A stretch of 64,000 nucleotides of DNA from AP-15 sp963747735 (lineage in GTDB: Bacteria; Pseudomonadota; Alphaproteobacteria; ATCC43930; CGMCC-115725): assembly GCA_963747735.1 (NCBI GenBank), contig CAVVGE010000021.1:53559-117558 (forward strand), read 5' to 3'. Below are positions 43,126-52,372 of the stretch, piece after piece; within the stretch, counting starts at the first letter, position 1; the number at the start of each line of letters is the position of its first letter. Both the position numbers and the translations under genes were made by a program. Below the pieces are notes generated by a model. The model did no database searches. It saw nothing but the letters and a program-made list of their open reading frames with translations, and was not told the origin of the DNA.

Positions 43126-43992
43126 ATGTCCGACGCAGCGGGCGACGCCAATGCGGCGATGCGCGACTACTGGAACCAGGTGGCGGGGCCGCGCTGGGCC
43201 GCCGCACCCGAGGCGCGCGAACGCAGGAACCGCGAAAGCATCGCCTTGCTGCTCGATCGGCTGGCGCTTACCGGCGGCGAGCGGGTGCTCGAAATCGGCT
43301 GCGGCGCGGGCGCGCTGACGGTCCCGCTCGCCACGGCGGTGGGTGCGGCGGGCCGGGTCGTCGCGGTCGATATTTCCGAGCCGATGCTGGGCGCCGCGCG
43401 CAAGCGGATCGCAGAGCGCGGGCTCGGCAATATCGAGCTGCGGCGCGGCGACGCGCAGGTTTTCGCGTTCGAGCAGGCCGCGTTCGATGTCGCGACCTCG
43501 CGCATGGGCGTGATGTTTTTTGCCGATCCAGCGGCCGCCTTCCGCAACATCGGCAGTGCGGTGAAGCCGGGCGGAAGGCTGGTGTTCGCCTGCTGGGGAC
43601 CGCTCGCCGAAAACCGGCATTGGCTCGTGGCGCACGATGTGGCGGCGCGGCATCTCGGGCCGCCGACGCCACAGCCGGCGACGGCACCGGGCCCGCTCGC
43701 CTTTGGCGACCCCGATCATGTCCGCAGGGTGCTGACCGCCGCCGGCTTTGCCGAGATCGCGATCGAGCGCGCGCATCCGACGATCATGGGCGGCAGCCCC
43801 GGGGAAGAGGCGCGGGCGGCGCTGGCGATGGGGCCGACCGCGCGGCTCGTCGAGGAGAAGGACCCCGACGCGGCGACCCGCGAGCGGCTGCGGCGCGATA
43901 TCGAGGCGGCGTTTGCCGCCGTCGCCGTCGGCGGCGAGGTGCGGCTGCCGGGCACTATTTTCCTTGTCGACGCACGCCGCCCGGCGGCCTGA
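43126..43992 (+). CDS. SAM-dependent methyltransferase (UbiE/MenG-like fold)
   Basis: A 288-residue class I methyltransferase: motif I RVLEIGCGAGALTVPLA, acidic loop VVAVDISEPML, and SAVKPGGRLVFACWG. The fold resembles UbiE/COQ5, but the substrate is unknown. AGAGGAG lies nine bases before ATG 43126. Monocistronic, converging on the amidohydrolase. Confidence 0.87.
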   Translation: MSDAAGDANAAMRDYWNQVAGPRWAAAPEARERRNRESIALLLDRLALTGGERVLEIGCGAGALTVPLATAVGAAGRVVAVDISEPMLGAARKRIAERGLGNIELRRGDAQVFAFEQAAFDVATSRMGVMFFADPAAAFRNIGSAVKPGGRLVFACWGPLAENRHWLVAHDVAARHLGPPTPQPATAPGPLAFGDPDHVRRVLTAAGFAEIAIERAHPTIMGGSPGEEARAALAMGPTARLVEEKDPDAATRERLRRDIEAAFAAVAVGGEVRLPGTIFLVDARRPAA

Positions 43993-44007
43993 TCCCCGTC
44001 AGCCCGA

Positions 44008-45075
44008 TCAAGGTGCCGTGATGCGGTAGACCCGCGCCGCGGTGCCGCTGTAGAGGGCGGTTTTTTCGATCGCCGAAGCCCCCGAAGTGATGCGCTTGAA
44101 CGCGTTCCACAGCTCGGTATAGCCGCCCGACTGCTTATCCGGCGGAAAGTTGCTTTCGAACATCGCTCGCTCGGGCCCGAACGCCTCGATGCACGGCTCG
44201 ATATATTGGCGCCACGCGGCGGCCAGCTCCTCCGACGAAGGCGGCTGGTCGCGCTCGTGCAGCTCGAAGCCGAACGAGGTCATGCCGACACCGCCCAATT
44301 TGACGTTGACGTTCGGGCATTTGGCCAATTCGGCGATGTCCTTTTTCCAAGCGGCGAGAATTTCGGCCCGATGCCCGGAATAGGGGCCGACGCCAAGCAC
44401 GCCGCCGACATGGTTCAAGATGATCGACGTGTCGGGAAAGGCGCGGGCGAGATCGATCGCGTCGGCCAATTGCGGATGGTATTGCCACGATTCGAAGCTG
44501 AGGCCCAACGGCGCCAATTGCGCGAAGCCTTCGCGGAATTTCGCGTCGCGGACCAGATGCGGCGGCACGGCCCGCGTCGCGTATTTCTGCACGGCGTCGT
44601 GCTCGTCCCACGACACACCGTGGCGGATGCCGCGAAACCGCCCGCCGCCGACCCGGACCTCGGCCTCCAGCACCTCGCGCACCCGCGCACCCAGCGTCAA
44701 ATCGGCATGACCGACAATCGCTTCGGCGACCCGGCACGGCCCGTAGCCGCCCGATGCGCTCATCGCCGCGATGCCGTTGACAAACTCGACCTCGCCAAGG
44801 GGCGCCATCTCGGCCGGCCCGTCCTTTTTGTACATCGAGCGGCATTCGAGAAAGACGGTCGAAACGATGTTGTGGCCGCCGCTTATGTCGTCGAGCAATT
44901 CCGGCAGCAGATACCGCCCGCGCTGCGGCGTATCCCAGAAATGGTGGTGCGGATCGATGATCGGCAGCTCGGGCTCGAGCGCCGCCTCCCGTGGCTTCTT
45001 TGCGAGCCACCCCGACAGCGCTTTCTCGTCGCGCCAGGCGAGCCCGCGATATTCGCCCTTGGCGTCTCCCGTCAT
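44008..45075 (-). CDS. Amidohydrolase family protein (TIM-barrel, lactonase/decarboxylase type)
   Basis: A 355-residue amidohydrolase-2 protein. The metal motif HHHFWD (residues 43-48) is typical, with later IILNHVGG and MFESNFPPDKQSGGY. Members hydrolyse lactones or decarboxylate carboxylic acids. ATG 45075 is chosen since GGAGAG lies six bases upstream; an ATG four codons earlier has none. The gap to the next gene (45076-45302) holds nothing that I can name. Confidence 0.85.
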   Translation of the reverse strand: MTGDAKGEYRGLAWRDEKALSGWLAKKPREAALEPELPIIDPHHHFWDTPQRGRYLLPELLDDISGGHNIVSTVFLECRSMYKKDGPAEMAPLGEVEFVNGIAAMSASGGYGPCRVAEAIVGHADLTLGARVREVLEAEVRVGGGRFRGIRHGVSWDEHDAVQKYATRAVPPHLVRDAKFREGFAQLAPLGLSFESWQYHPQLADAIDLARAFPDTSIILNHVGGVLGVGPYSGHRAEILAAWKKDIAELAKCPNVNVKLGGVGMTSFGFELHERDQPPSSEELAAAWRQYIEPCIEAFGPERAMFESNFPPDKQSGGYTELWNAFKRITSGASAIEKTALYSGTAARVYRITAP

Positions 45076-45302
45076 ATCACTCTCCATCCATAAAGTCGCA
45101 AGAAGGCGAGGGTCATTCCGCGCTGCCGCGGAGGGGTAGGCCCGGACCCCATGAATACCGCAGCGCGCCACTGTTTCGAAGGCCGTCATCCTCGCCTCGA
45201 ACCTGCCTGGCTTCGCGGTTATCTGCGTGCGCATTGACCGGGCTTGGCGTTGGCTTCGCCAAGGCGGGCCGGCCCTGGGGTGGAGTGCCGGCGACCGGCC
45301 GC

Positions 45303-46388
45303 TCACGCGTCCGGCAGGGTGAAGACGGCGCAGGGTGCGGCGATGCCGCGCAGCACGTGCTCGCCGAGCGGCACCAGCGGCGCGGCGGTCTCGGCGGCGA
45401 CCGCCCCTGAGATCAGCACCGACCGGCCGAGCGGCCGGCACAGCCCTTCGAGCCGGCTGACCAGGTTGACCGCGGGGCCGATCGCGGTGAAGTCGAGCCG
45501 GTCGGCGGCGCCGATATTGCCCCACAGGATGTCGCCCAGATGCAGTGCGGCGCCGAAGGGCAGCGGCGGCAGCCCCTGCGCCTGCCGCGTTCGATCGAGA
45601 TGGGCCATGCCGGCGCGGGCGGCGCCGACCGCGCGCAATGCCGCCTCGCAGGCCGCCGCCGGTGCGCCGGTGACCGGGAAGATCGCCAGGACGCCGTCGC
45701 CGATGAACTTCAGCACCTCGCCCCCAAAGGCGTGCACCGCCCCGGCGATGCGGTCGAACCAGGCGTCGAGGGCAGCGATCATCGTCGCGGGCTCGGTCGC
45801 CTCGGAGAGTGCCGTAAAGTCGCGCAGATCGGCAGAGAGCAGTGCCGCGCGGATCATTTCCCCGGTGCCGCGGCGCAGCGCGCCGGCCTGCACCCGCGCG
45901 GCGCTGCGTCGGCCGAGATAGGCCTCGAGCAGTGCCGCCAGCGCCGCCTGCGCGCCCAGAGCGGCCAAGGGCGCGGCGGCAAAGCGTGCGACCTCGTGCA
46001 AACGGCCGGCCTCGGCCGGGGCGAACAGCCGGGCCCCGGCCCAGCCCAGCACCGGGCTCTCCGACACTGGACTGTCTCGCCCCGGGCCGACCGTGTCTTC
46101 CTGCACCGGGCCGAGCCCCGCCAGCCATTGGTGCCCGGTGTGGCTCGGCGGACCGCCGGTGAAGCCGAGGGCCTCGATCACCGCTCCGGATTCCGCCCGC
46201 CACAGCCAGGTGTGCCGCGCGATAATCGGATGCGGCACCGCGAGCGTCAGGGCGCCGCCGGCCAGCGGCAGGCCGTCGGCCAAGAGCCGGCCGCCGAGCT
46301 CGGCCAGAAACCGGCCGGGTCCGGATGCGGCGCCGGCCGCGTCCACCAGCCACGCGAGGGGCCCAGGCAGATCAACTGGCAGATCCAT
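45303..46388 (-). CDS. Class III adenylate/guanylate cyclase
   Basis: A 361-residue protein. The N-terminal 170 residues are a sensor-like region without a named domain. The cyclase domain follows: ALLSADLRDFTALSEATEP with metal Asp, EVLKFIGDGVLAIFPVTG, ALHLGDILWGNIG and DFTAIGPAVNLVSRLEG. It makes cAMP or cGMP; the adenine-specifying Lys is in LKFIGDG. No membrane helix. It differs from the broken membrane cyclase at 20.2 kb. Confidence 0.88.
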   Translation of the reverse strand: MDLPVDLPGPLAWLVDAAGAASGPGRFLAELGGRLLADGLPLAGGALTLAVPHPIIARHTWLWRAESGAVIEALGFTGGPPSHTGHQWLAGLGPVQEDTVGPGRDSPVSESPVLGWAGARLFAPAEAGRLHEVARFAAAPLAALGAQAALAALLEAYLGRRSAARVQAGALRRGTGEMIRAALLSADLRDFTALSEATEPATMIAALDAWFDRIAGAVHAFGGEVLKFIGDGVLAIFPVTGAPAAACEAALRAVGAARAGMAHLDRTRQAQGLPPLPFGAALHLGDILWGNIGAADRLDFTAIGPAVNLVSRLEGLCRPLGRSVLISGAVAAETAAPLVPLGEHVLRGIAAPCAVFTLPDA

Positions 46389-46462
46389 GCTGCGATCATG
46401 CCGCCCCGGCCACTCGCCTGTCGAAGGTCACGACAGCCCGGTGCGTATCGTTCAACCCAGGA

Positions 46463-46495
46463 GACCGAATTTTTGCCGGGGGACCGAATTTTTGC
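46463..46495 (+). repeat. 14-bp direct repeat upstream of the SRPBCC operon promoter
   Basis: GACCGAATTTTTGC occurs at 46463-46476 and again at 46482-46495, ending just before the -35 hexamer. The A/T tracts may act as an UP-like element, or the repeat may be an activator site. Confidence 0.55.
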
Positions 46496-46542
46496 TTGAC
46501 AGGCAACCAATCAGTTCCCTATAGTCAAGCAACCAAACGGTT
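46496..46542 (+). promoter_or_regulatory. Promoter with two ArsR-type operators
   Basis: -35 TTGACA (46496-46501), an 18-bp spacer and -10 TATAGT (46520-46525). AACC-AATC-AGTT (46505-46516) lies in the spacer, and the perfect AACC-AAAC-GGTT (46531-46542) covers the expected start site. Such paired inverted repeats fit autorepression by the ArsR-like product of the next gene. Confidence 0.7.
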
Positions 46543-46555
46543 CCATATCGCCGGC

Positions 46556-46879
46556 ATGGATGACGATGCTGTGTTTCGCGCTTTGGCCGATGCGAGCCGC
46601 CGGCAGTTGCTCGATCGGCTGCACCGCAGGAATGGCCAGACGCTTGGCGAGCTGTGCCGAGGGCTGGATATGACCCGCCAGGCGGTAGCGAAGCATCTGG
46701 CGGTTCTCGAGGAGGCCAATCTCGTGTCCTGGAAGCGGCAGGGCCGCGAAAAGCTGCATTTCATCAATCCCGTGCCGATCAATGAGATCGCCGAGCGTTG
46801 GATCAGCAAATTCGAGCTTCCCCGTCTGGGAGCGCTTTCAGAGCTCAAGAAGGAACTCGAAGGAGAACACGATGCCTGA
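46556..46879 (+). CDS. ArsR/SmtB-family regulator of an AHSA1 operon
   Basis: A 107-residue winged-helix protein: VFRALADASRRQLLDRL, LCRGLDMTRQAVAKHLAVLEEANLV and WKRQGREKLHFINP. It has no metal-binding Cys cluster, so it belongs to the subgroup that partners SRPBCC (AHSA1) proteins rather than sensing metal. Its 3' end overlaps the next gene by eight bases. It probably binds the two operators at 46505-46542. Confidence 0.9.
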   Translation: MDDDAVFRALADASRRQLLDRLHRRNGQTLGELCRGLDMTRQAVAKHLAVLEEANLVSWKRQGREKLHFINPVPINEIAERWISKFELPRLGALSELKKELEGEHDA

Positions 46880-47360
46880 AGAACACAAGAGTAGTTTCGT
46901 TTATGTGACTTATATCCGGACGACAACAGAGCAATTGTGGACTGCTCTTACCACGTCCGAGTTCATGAAGAAGTACTGGTTCGGCATGAGCTTGGAGACC
47001 GACTGGAAGGCAGGGTCGCCTTGGAAGCTGGTATTTGCCGATGGCCGAGTCGGCGACGCCGGCGAAATTGTCGAGATCGAGAAGCCGAAGCGACTGGTCC
47101 TCAGATGGCGCAACCAATTCAGGCCCGAGTTGCACGAAGAGGGCTACGCGACCTGCGTGATGGAGCTCGAGCCGGCCGGCAACGTCGTCAAGCTGACGAT
47201 CACCCACGAAATCGACATACCCGGTTCCAGGTTGATCGGTGCGATTTCCATCGGCTGGCCAAAAATCCTGTCGAGCCTCAAGACTTTGCTCGAAACCGGC
47301 ACGGCGCTGCCCGCATTCGGCGAACCGCCGCAAAGCCAGGCACAATCCGACGAGCCATAG
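46872..47360 (+). CDS. SRPBCC/AHSA1 domain protein
   Basis: A 162-residue START-like fold protein (FVYVTYIRTTTEQLWTALT, SEFMKKYWFG, GSPWKLVFADGRVGDAG, KRLVLRWRNQF). These bind hydrophobic ligands; the AHSA1 group is often encoded beside ArsR-type genes. AAGGAG precedes ATG 46872. Second gene of the operon. Confidence 0.9.
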   Translation: MPEEHKSSFVYVTYIRTTTEQLWTALTTSEFMKKYWFGMSLETDWKAGSPWKLVFADGRVGDAGEIVEIEKPKRLVLRWRNQFRPELHEEGYATCVMELEPAGNVVKLTITHEIDIPGSRLIGAISIGWPKILSSLKTLLETGTALPAFGEPPQSQAQSDEP

Positions 47361-47369
47361 GAGGCACAT

Positions 47370-48134
47370 ATGGCGAGGCATGAAATCGCAACGCGAGAAG
47401 AATGGCTCAACGCGCGGCTTGACCTGCTGGAGGCAGAGAAGGAGCTGACCCGCCGCAGCGACGAGCTGTCACGGCGACGCCAGCAGCTGCCGTGGGTCCG
47501 GGTCGAGAAGGAGTGCCGCTTTGAGACCGATGACGGGAGCGCCTCGCTCTCAGACCTTTTCAGAGGGCGCTCTCAGCTCCTCGTCTATCACTTTATGTTC
47601 GGGCCCGGCTACACGGCGGGGTGTCCATCCTGCTCGGCGATCGCCGACGGGTTCAACGGGTTCGCGGTACACCTGGCCAACCATGACGCGATGCTCTGGG
47701 CGATCTCGCGGGCGCCCGTCGCGCAGCTGCAGGGGTACAAACGGCGGATGGGGTGGACGTTTCCCTGGGCGTCTGCGCTCGGCAGCGACTTCAATTTCGA
47801 CTTCAACGTCTCGCTTACCGAGGAGCAGCAGCGCGAGGGGGACGTCGAATACAATTACCGGCGCAGCGGTCGGGCGATGGCCGCGTTACCGGTCCCGGCG
47901 CCGGTTGCCCGGTTCGCCGCCATGTGCGGAACCGACGCGCCCACCTACCGGCGTGAAAGGCCGGGCATGAGCGCGTTCGTGCTCGAGGAGGGCGTCGTCT
48001 ACCACACCTATTCGACCTATGCGCGCGGATTGGACGGCCTCTGGGGCATGTACCAGTGGCTCGACCGCGCCCCCAGGGGACGCAACGAGGCGGGCAGCTG
48101 GTGGCGCCGCCACGACGAGTACGACAAGCGCTGA
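47370..48134 (+). CDS. DUF899 thioredoxin-like protein
   Basis: A 254-residue protein of the DUF899 family: EEWLNARLDLLEAEKELTRR, RRRQQLPWVRVEK, YHFMFGPGYTAGCPSCSAIAD with a CPSC pair, and the C-terminal GMYQWLDRAPRGRNE. The fold is related to peroxiredoxins. Nine bases after the AHSA1 gene, in the same operon. Confidence 0.9.
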   Translation: MARHEIATREEWLNARLDLLEAEKELTRRSDELSRRRQQLPWVRVEKECRFETDDGSASLSDLFRGRSQLLVYHFMFGPGYTAGCPSCSAIADGFNGFAVHLANHDAMLWAISRAPVAQLQGYKRRMGWTFPWASALGSDFNFDFNVSLTEEQQREGDVEYNYRRSGRAMAALPVPAPVARFAAMCGTDAPTYRRERPGMSAFVLEEGVVYHTYSTYARGLDGLWGMYQWLDRAPRGRNEAGSWWRRHDEYDKR

Positions 48135-48295
48135 ACCAGGCCGTGGGGTGGTTGGCGCAACCGGTGCTGCCCGCGCCCCCGACCTGTCATCGCACCGCGG
48201 CGATGGCGCGGCTGGCCCCCTTTGGGCTCGGGCCGCGACCTCGGCACCTAACCCTCCGGCGCGGCGGAGCCGGCATCGCAACCATGGAGGCCCCG

Positions 48296-48754
48296 ATGCA
48301 AGAGACCCTCGTCGTCCGCCGCGAGCAGCACATCCCGGCGCCGCCCGCCGCGGTCTTCGCGCTCTTGACCGATCCGCAGAAGATTCTCGGTTGGATGGGT
48401 ACCGAGGCGCAGGTCGAGCCGCAGCCCGGCGGACTCTATCTTGTCAACGTCACCGGCGCCCGCTGCGCCCGCGGTGCCTTCCGCGAGGTCGTGCCGGTGC
48501 ACCGCCTGGCCTACAGCTTTGGCTGGGACGGCAGCGAGGCGGTGCCGCCGGGGTCGAGCCTCGTGGAGATCGACCTGATCGAAGAGCCGCCGGCCGGAAC
48601 CCTGCTGCGCCTGACCCATACCGGCCTGCCCAATGCCGAGCAATGCGCCGGCCATGCCGAAGGCTGGGCCCATTACCTCGGGCGGCTCGCCGAATTTGCC
48701 GCCGGTCGTGACCCGGGCCCGGACCCCTTCCACGGCCGCACCGGCCGGGAGTGA
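48296..48754 (+). CDS. SRPBCC domain protein
   Basis: A 152-residue START-like protein (VRREQHIPAPPAAVFALLTDP, LGWMGTEAQVEPQPGGLY, GAFREVVPVHRLAYSFGW, GHAEGWAHYLGRL). ATG 48296 has GGAGG five bases upstream. It lies 160 bp after DUF899; likely the last gene of the operon, possibly with its own promoter. Confidence 0.86.
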   Translation: MQETLVVRREQHIPAPPAAVFALLTDPQKILGWMGTEAQVEPQPGGLYLVNVTGARCARGAFREVVPVHRLAYSFGWDGSEAVPPGSSLVEIDLIEEPPAGTLLRLTHTGLPNAEQCAGHAEGWAHYLGRLAEFAAGRDPGPDPFHGRTGRE

Positions 48755-48761
48755 CCGATAT

Positions 48762-48818
48762 GACCCGGTCGAGGCCGGGGTGGCGCTTCTCGACGGCCTT
48801 CAATTTCCCGACGATCGC
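48762..48818 (-). pseudogene. Short remnant of an LLM oxidoreductase 3' region
   Basis: Minus-strand translation gives KLKAVEKRHPGLDRVI, nearly identical to QLKAVEKRYPGLDRVI in the LLM gene at 52373-53563. The DNA matches that gene at about 52488-52545. Only this segment survives. It probably records a duplicated or deleted LLM copy that once stood here. Confidence 0.7.
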
Positions 48819-48917
48819 CATGCTCGGCACCGGCACCCTTGCGTTGCAGCCGCCACCGGCCGGTATCGGTTGAAGCCAACCGAAGCGCCTGCGGATTTTG
48901 TCGCGGACCAGCCCGGC

Positions 48918-50308
48918 TCAACCCACCGATTTGAGGTCGCCTAAGATGGTCGGCAGCAGCTCGCTGACCGTCGGATGAATGTGCATCGCGTGCTGCATGA
49001 CCGTGTACGGGGCTTTGGCGTACATCAGATCGAGGATCGCGTGGACCGCCTCGTCGCATCCTGTACCGAGCAATGAGGCGCCGAGGATCTCTTTGCTGTC
49101 GCCATCGACGAGAATCCGCATAAAGCCTTGCGTCTCGCCCTTTTCGACGGCGCGGGCAACGCACGTCATCGGCCGTTCGCCGGCCAGCACCCGCCGCCCG
49201 CTATTGCGGGCCTCGGCCAAGCTCATGCCGACGCGGCCCAATGGCGGGTCGATGTAAAGGGCATATGCGGTGATCCGCTCGCTGACCCTGCGCGGATCTT
49301 GGTCGAGCAAATTCGCGGCGACGATCTCGAAATCGTTGTACGCGGTGTGGGTGAAGGCGCCCTTGCCGTTGCAGTCGCCGAGAGCCCAGATGCCTGGTGC
49401 CGTGGTTTGCAATTGGTCATCGACGACGATGTAGCCGCGCTCGTCGCAGCGCACCCCGGCTTTGTCGAGATTGAGATCGTCGGTATTCGGCCGCCGGCCG
49501 ACTGCCAGCAGCAGATGCGAGCCAGCGACTTCGGGGGCGCCGTCGGTGCAATCGACCTTGGCGACTATCTCGTCGCCGCGTTTCGCGAGGCTGATGCATT
49601 CGGCATTCAGCCTGACATCGACGCCCTCGCGCTCGACGATGTCCTTGATCGCCGCCGACACGTCCTCGTCCTCATGGCGAACGAGCCGCGACGCCATTTC
49701 GATGATCGTTACCCGGCTGCCAAAGCGGCGGTACATCTGGCCGAATTCGAGGCCGATATAGCTGCCGCCGACAATGATGAGATGGCGCGGCAGAAAATCG
49801 ACGTCCATCATCGACGAATTCGTCAGGTAGGGCACATCGTTTATGCCGGGCATCGGCGGCGCCAGCGCCCGCCCGCCGACATTGATAAAGATCCGTCTGG
49901 CATGCAGCTGCCCAGTATTGTGGTGATCGGGGGCGATTTCCACCGCTTGCGGCGCCGCGAACCGGGCGTGGCTGCGGTAGAGCGTGATGTTTGCGGCCTT
50001 CTCGAGGTCGGAGGTAAGCCCGTCTCGTGACGCCGCCACAATCGCATCCGCGCGCGCTTTAACCCGCCGCATGTCGATGCCGATATCACCCCCGATCACC
50101 ACACCGTACTCGGCGCCGCGCCGCGCGATCCGGGCGGCATAGGCGCTCGCTACCAAGGCCTTGGTCGGGGTGCAGCCGGTATTGACGCAAGTGCCGCCGA
50201 CGAGATGGCGCTCAACGACAGCCACCTTCATCCCGGCGCCGGCAAGGCGGAACGCCAAAGATGGTCCGGCCTGGCCGGTCCGATGATGATCGCGTCAAAG
50301 TCGGGCAT
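48918..50308 (-). pseudogene. Pyridine nucleotide-disulfide oxidoreductase (mercuric reductase-like), frameshift near the N-terminus
   Basis: About 463 residues when corrected. ATG 50308 gives MPDFDAIIIG, but the conserved continuation GQAGPSLAFRLAGAGMKV is in the next frame. One base appears missing at 50277-50281 (expected IIIGTGQAGP). The rest is intact: the redox pair GGTCVNTGCTPTK, a second Rossmann GGSYIGLEFGQMYRRFG, and the His-Pro motif HIHPTVSELLPT. No heavy-metal domain or C-terminal Cys pair, so not a true MerA. It may be a sequence error rather than decay. It follows the MOSC-reductase gene by 50 bp. Confidence 0.82.
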
Positions 50309-50358
50309 GACAAGCCTCTCAGTTAGAACACGACCGGCCCGCCACAAGCGGCCGCCAG

Positions 50359-52122
50359 CTAAAGATCGAGAGCGATGCCACCGTGGGGCTGGCTGCAGCA
50401 GATCAACAGATTGCCCTCGGCCGGCGGCTCGACCGGGTCCGGCCGGTAGATGACGGAGCCGGCGATCAGCCCCGTCTCGCAGCTGTGACAAACTCCGGTG
50501 CGGCACGACCAGCGCACCGGCACATCGCATGCCTCAGCAAGCTCGAGCAGGCTCGGGAATGCGGAACTCCAGTGGACAGCGAGATTGCTGCGCGTAAAGG
50601 ATACAAGCGGCCCGACCTGCGCGGCTTCCCTCGGCGGATGCGGCGGCCGCCGCGGGACCGCGGCGATGCCCGGCGTCTTCGATTGGCCTGACCCGAAATT
50701 CTCGGTGTGCAGGCGGTCACGGTCGACCCCGCAGCCGGCAAGGCCGTCGACGAGACCGCTCATAAACGCGGCTGGACCGCAGATGTAGAAGTCCGCATCG
50801 GGCGGGACGCCGATCTCCTCGAACACGGGCACGTCCACGCGCCCCACCTTGTCGAAATCGACACTCGGCCGATCGGTTGGCTTTGGCGCAGTGTAACGAA
50901 CGTGGCTGCGGCTCCCGGGCAAGGTCGTGAGGAGCTCGCGCACCTCCGCCGCAAAGGGATGCTCGCTGCTGTTGCGGGCACCGTGAATCCACCAAATCTC
51001 CCTCCGAGCTTGCTCGGCGGCCAGTGCGTGCAGCATAGCGAGGACCGGGGTGGCGCCGATGCCGGCGCTGACAAGGACCACGGGACGCTCGCCCTGCCGT
51101 AACGTAAAGCTGCCGCGCGGGGCGCTCACGTCGAGAATATCGCCTGCCTCGACCCGCGTATCGATGTACGCCCCGGCGGCGCCATGCGGCTCGCGCTTGA
51201 TGCTGATGCGATAGCGCTCCGCGCTCGGCGCGCCCGACAGCGAATAGCTGCGCAGGAGAGCGCTCTCGCCGGGCCGTGGCCTGAGCCGCAATACGATAAA
51301 CTGTCCCGCCAGGGCAGCCGGCAGCGGCTCACCGTCGGCCGGCTCCAGGACGAGCGAAGTGACATCGCTGCTTTCGTGCAGCTTGCGCGACACCCGCAAC
51401 GGGCGGAAGCCGTGCCACGCGGGGGGCGGGCCCATCGGTGGGCCGAGCCCGGGGTTGCCCGTTGTTCCGCGGCCTTTGCGCTCCCGGTCGAGCAGCGCCC
51501 CCAACGAGGTTCGCCAACCGGCGCTCAATGCCGGGATGCGCAACGCTCGTTCGAGCCCGCTCGCCGGGTGACCCGGCAAATACAACAGCGCATTGATCTC
51601 GGCGACGGTCACCCGCTCGGGACCCGCCTCGACCTTCATGATTTCGTCGCCGGCGCCGACTTCGCCTTCCTCCAGGATCCGGAAATAGAAGCCGGGCCTG
51701 CTGTGTGAGACGAGCAGTGCCGCCATCTGCGGCTCGTTCATGCGGATGCCGACCCGATAGCAGGTGACGCGCGGCTGCGTCACTTCGAGCAGGGCATCGC
51801 CGATCCGGTAATGATCGCCAATGCAGACTTCAGTATCCGCCAGTCCCTCGACTGTAAAATTCTCTCCGAACTGGCCATGGGTAAGGTCGTTTCGACCGAG
51901 CTGGTTTTGCCAATAACGGTAAGATTCGATCTGGTAGACAAAGACTGCCCGGTGCTCGCCGCCATGCCCCGCCAAATCCCCTTGGCCGTCGCCATCGACG
52001 TTGAGCCGTCGTGTCATCCGTCGGCCTTGAACCGGCGTCTTCCAGACGGCGGTGTGGACGGTTTTCCCTTGCCACTCGATGTCGCGTGGCAGGCCCACAT
52101 TTACGGAGAGCAACCGCGCCAT
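50359..52122 (-). CDS. MOSC domain fused to FAD/2Fe-2S ferredoxin reductase
   Basis: A 587-residue three-part protein. Residues 1 to about 220 are a YiiM-type MOSC domain (GDLAGHGGEHRAVFVYQ; HGQFGENFTVEGL; RVTCYRVGIRM). Next comes a flavodoxin-reductase module (FIVLRLRPRPG; LLRSYSLSGAP; VLVSAGIGATPVLAMLHAL). The C-terminal plant-type 2Fe-2S domain has WSCRTGVCHSCETGL and LLICCSQP. The family handles N-hydroxylated substrates or moves electrons to a Mo centre. GAGGAG precedes ATG 52122. Confidence 0.9.
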   Translation of the reverse strand: MARLLSVNVGLPRDIEWQGKTVHTAVWKTPVQGRRMTRRLNVDGDGQGDLAGHGGEHRAVFVYQIESYRYWQNQLGRNDLTHGQFGENFTVEGLADTEVCIGDHYRIGDALLEVTQPRVTCYRVGIRMNEPQMAALLVSHSRPGFYFRILEEGEVGAGDEIMKVEAGPERVTVAEINALLYLPGHPASGLERALRIPALSAGWRTSLGALLDRERKGRGTTGNPGLGPPMGPPPAWHGFRPLRVSRKLHESSDVTSLVLEPADGEPLPAALAGQFIVLRLRPRPGESALLRSYSLSGAPSAERYRISIKREPHGAAGAYIDTRVEAGDILDVSAPRGSFTLRQGERPVVLVSAGIGATPVLAMLHALAAEQARREIWWIHGARNSSEHPFAAEVRELLTTLPGSRSHVRYTAPKPTDRPSVDFDKVGRVDVPVFEEIGVPPDADFYICGPAAFMSGLVDGLAGCGVDRDRLHTENFGSGQSKTPGIAAVPRRPPHPPREAAQVGPLVSFTRSNLAVHWSSAFPSLLELAEACDVPVRWSCRTGVCHSCETGLIAGSVIYRPDPVEPPAEGNLLICCSQPHGGIALDL

Positions 52123-52372
52123 CGTTGGGATCTCCTCTCGAGAGAGGCCCAGGAGTAAGCGCATTGCCGCCGGCGCCGACAACCTGCCCTTGATCGAGCG
52201 TCAAATCGAGAGTGCGAAACTCAGGCCCGCCAGCCTCATCGTCACGAAAGGCTGGAACAGCTTGTCGTTGTTTCCAAACCGGCCTTCTCTGGACGGCCCG
52301 GGCGTTGCAGACGTCTCGATTTCATACCGCGGCGCCGAATGTCCGTCCGCCGTTCACGGCATTCGACAGGAT

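Noticed and set aside
44008..46353. A 781-codon fused reading frame covering the amidohydrolase and the cyclase
   Set aside because: The upstream half is out of frame with the cyclase and is low-complexity; the amidohydrolase has its own ribosome binding site at 45075.
48918..50308. Annotation as mercuric reductase
   Set aside because: Redox Cys pair is present, but the N-terminal metal domain, the C-terminal Cys pair and any mer genes are absent.
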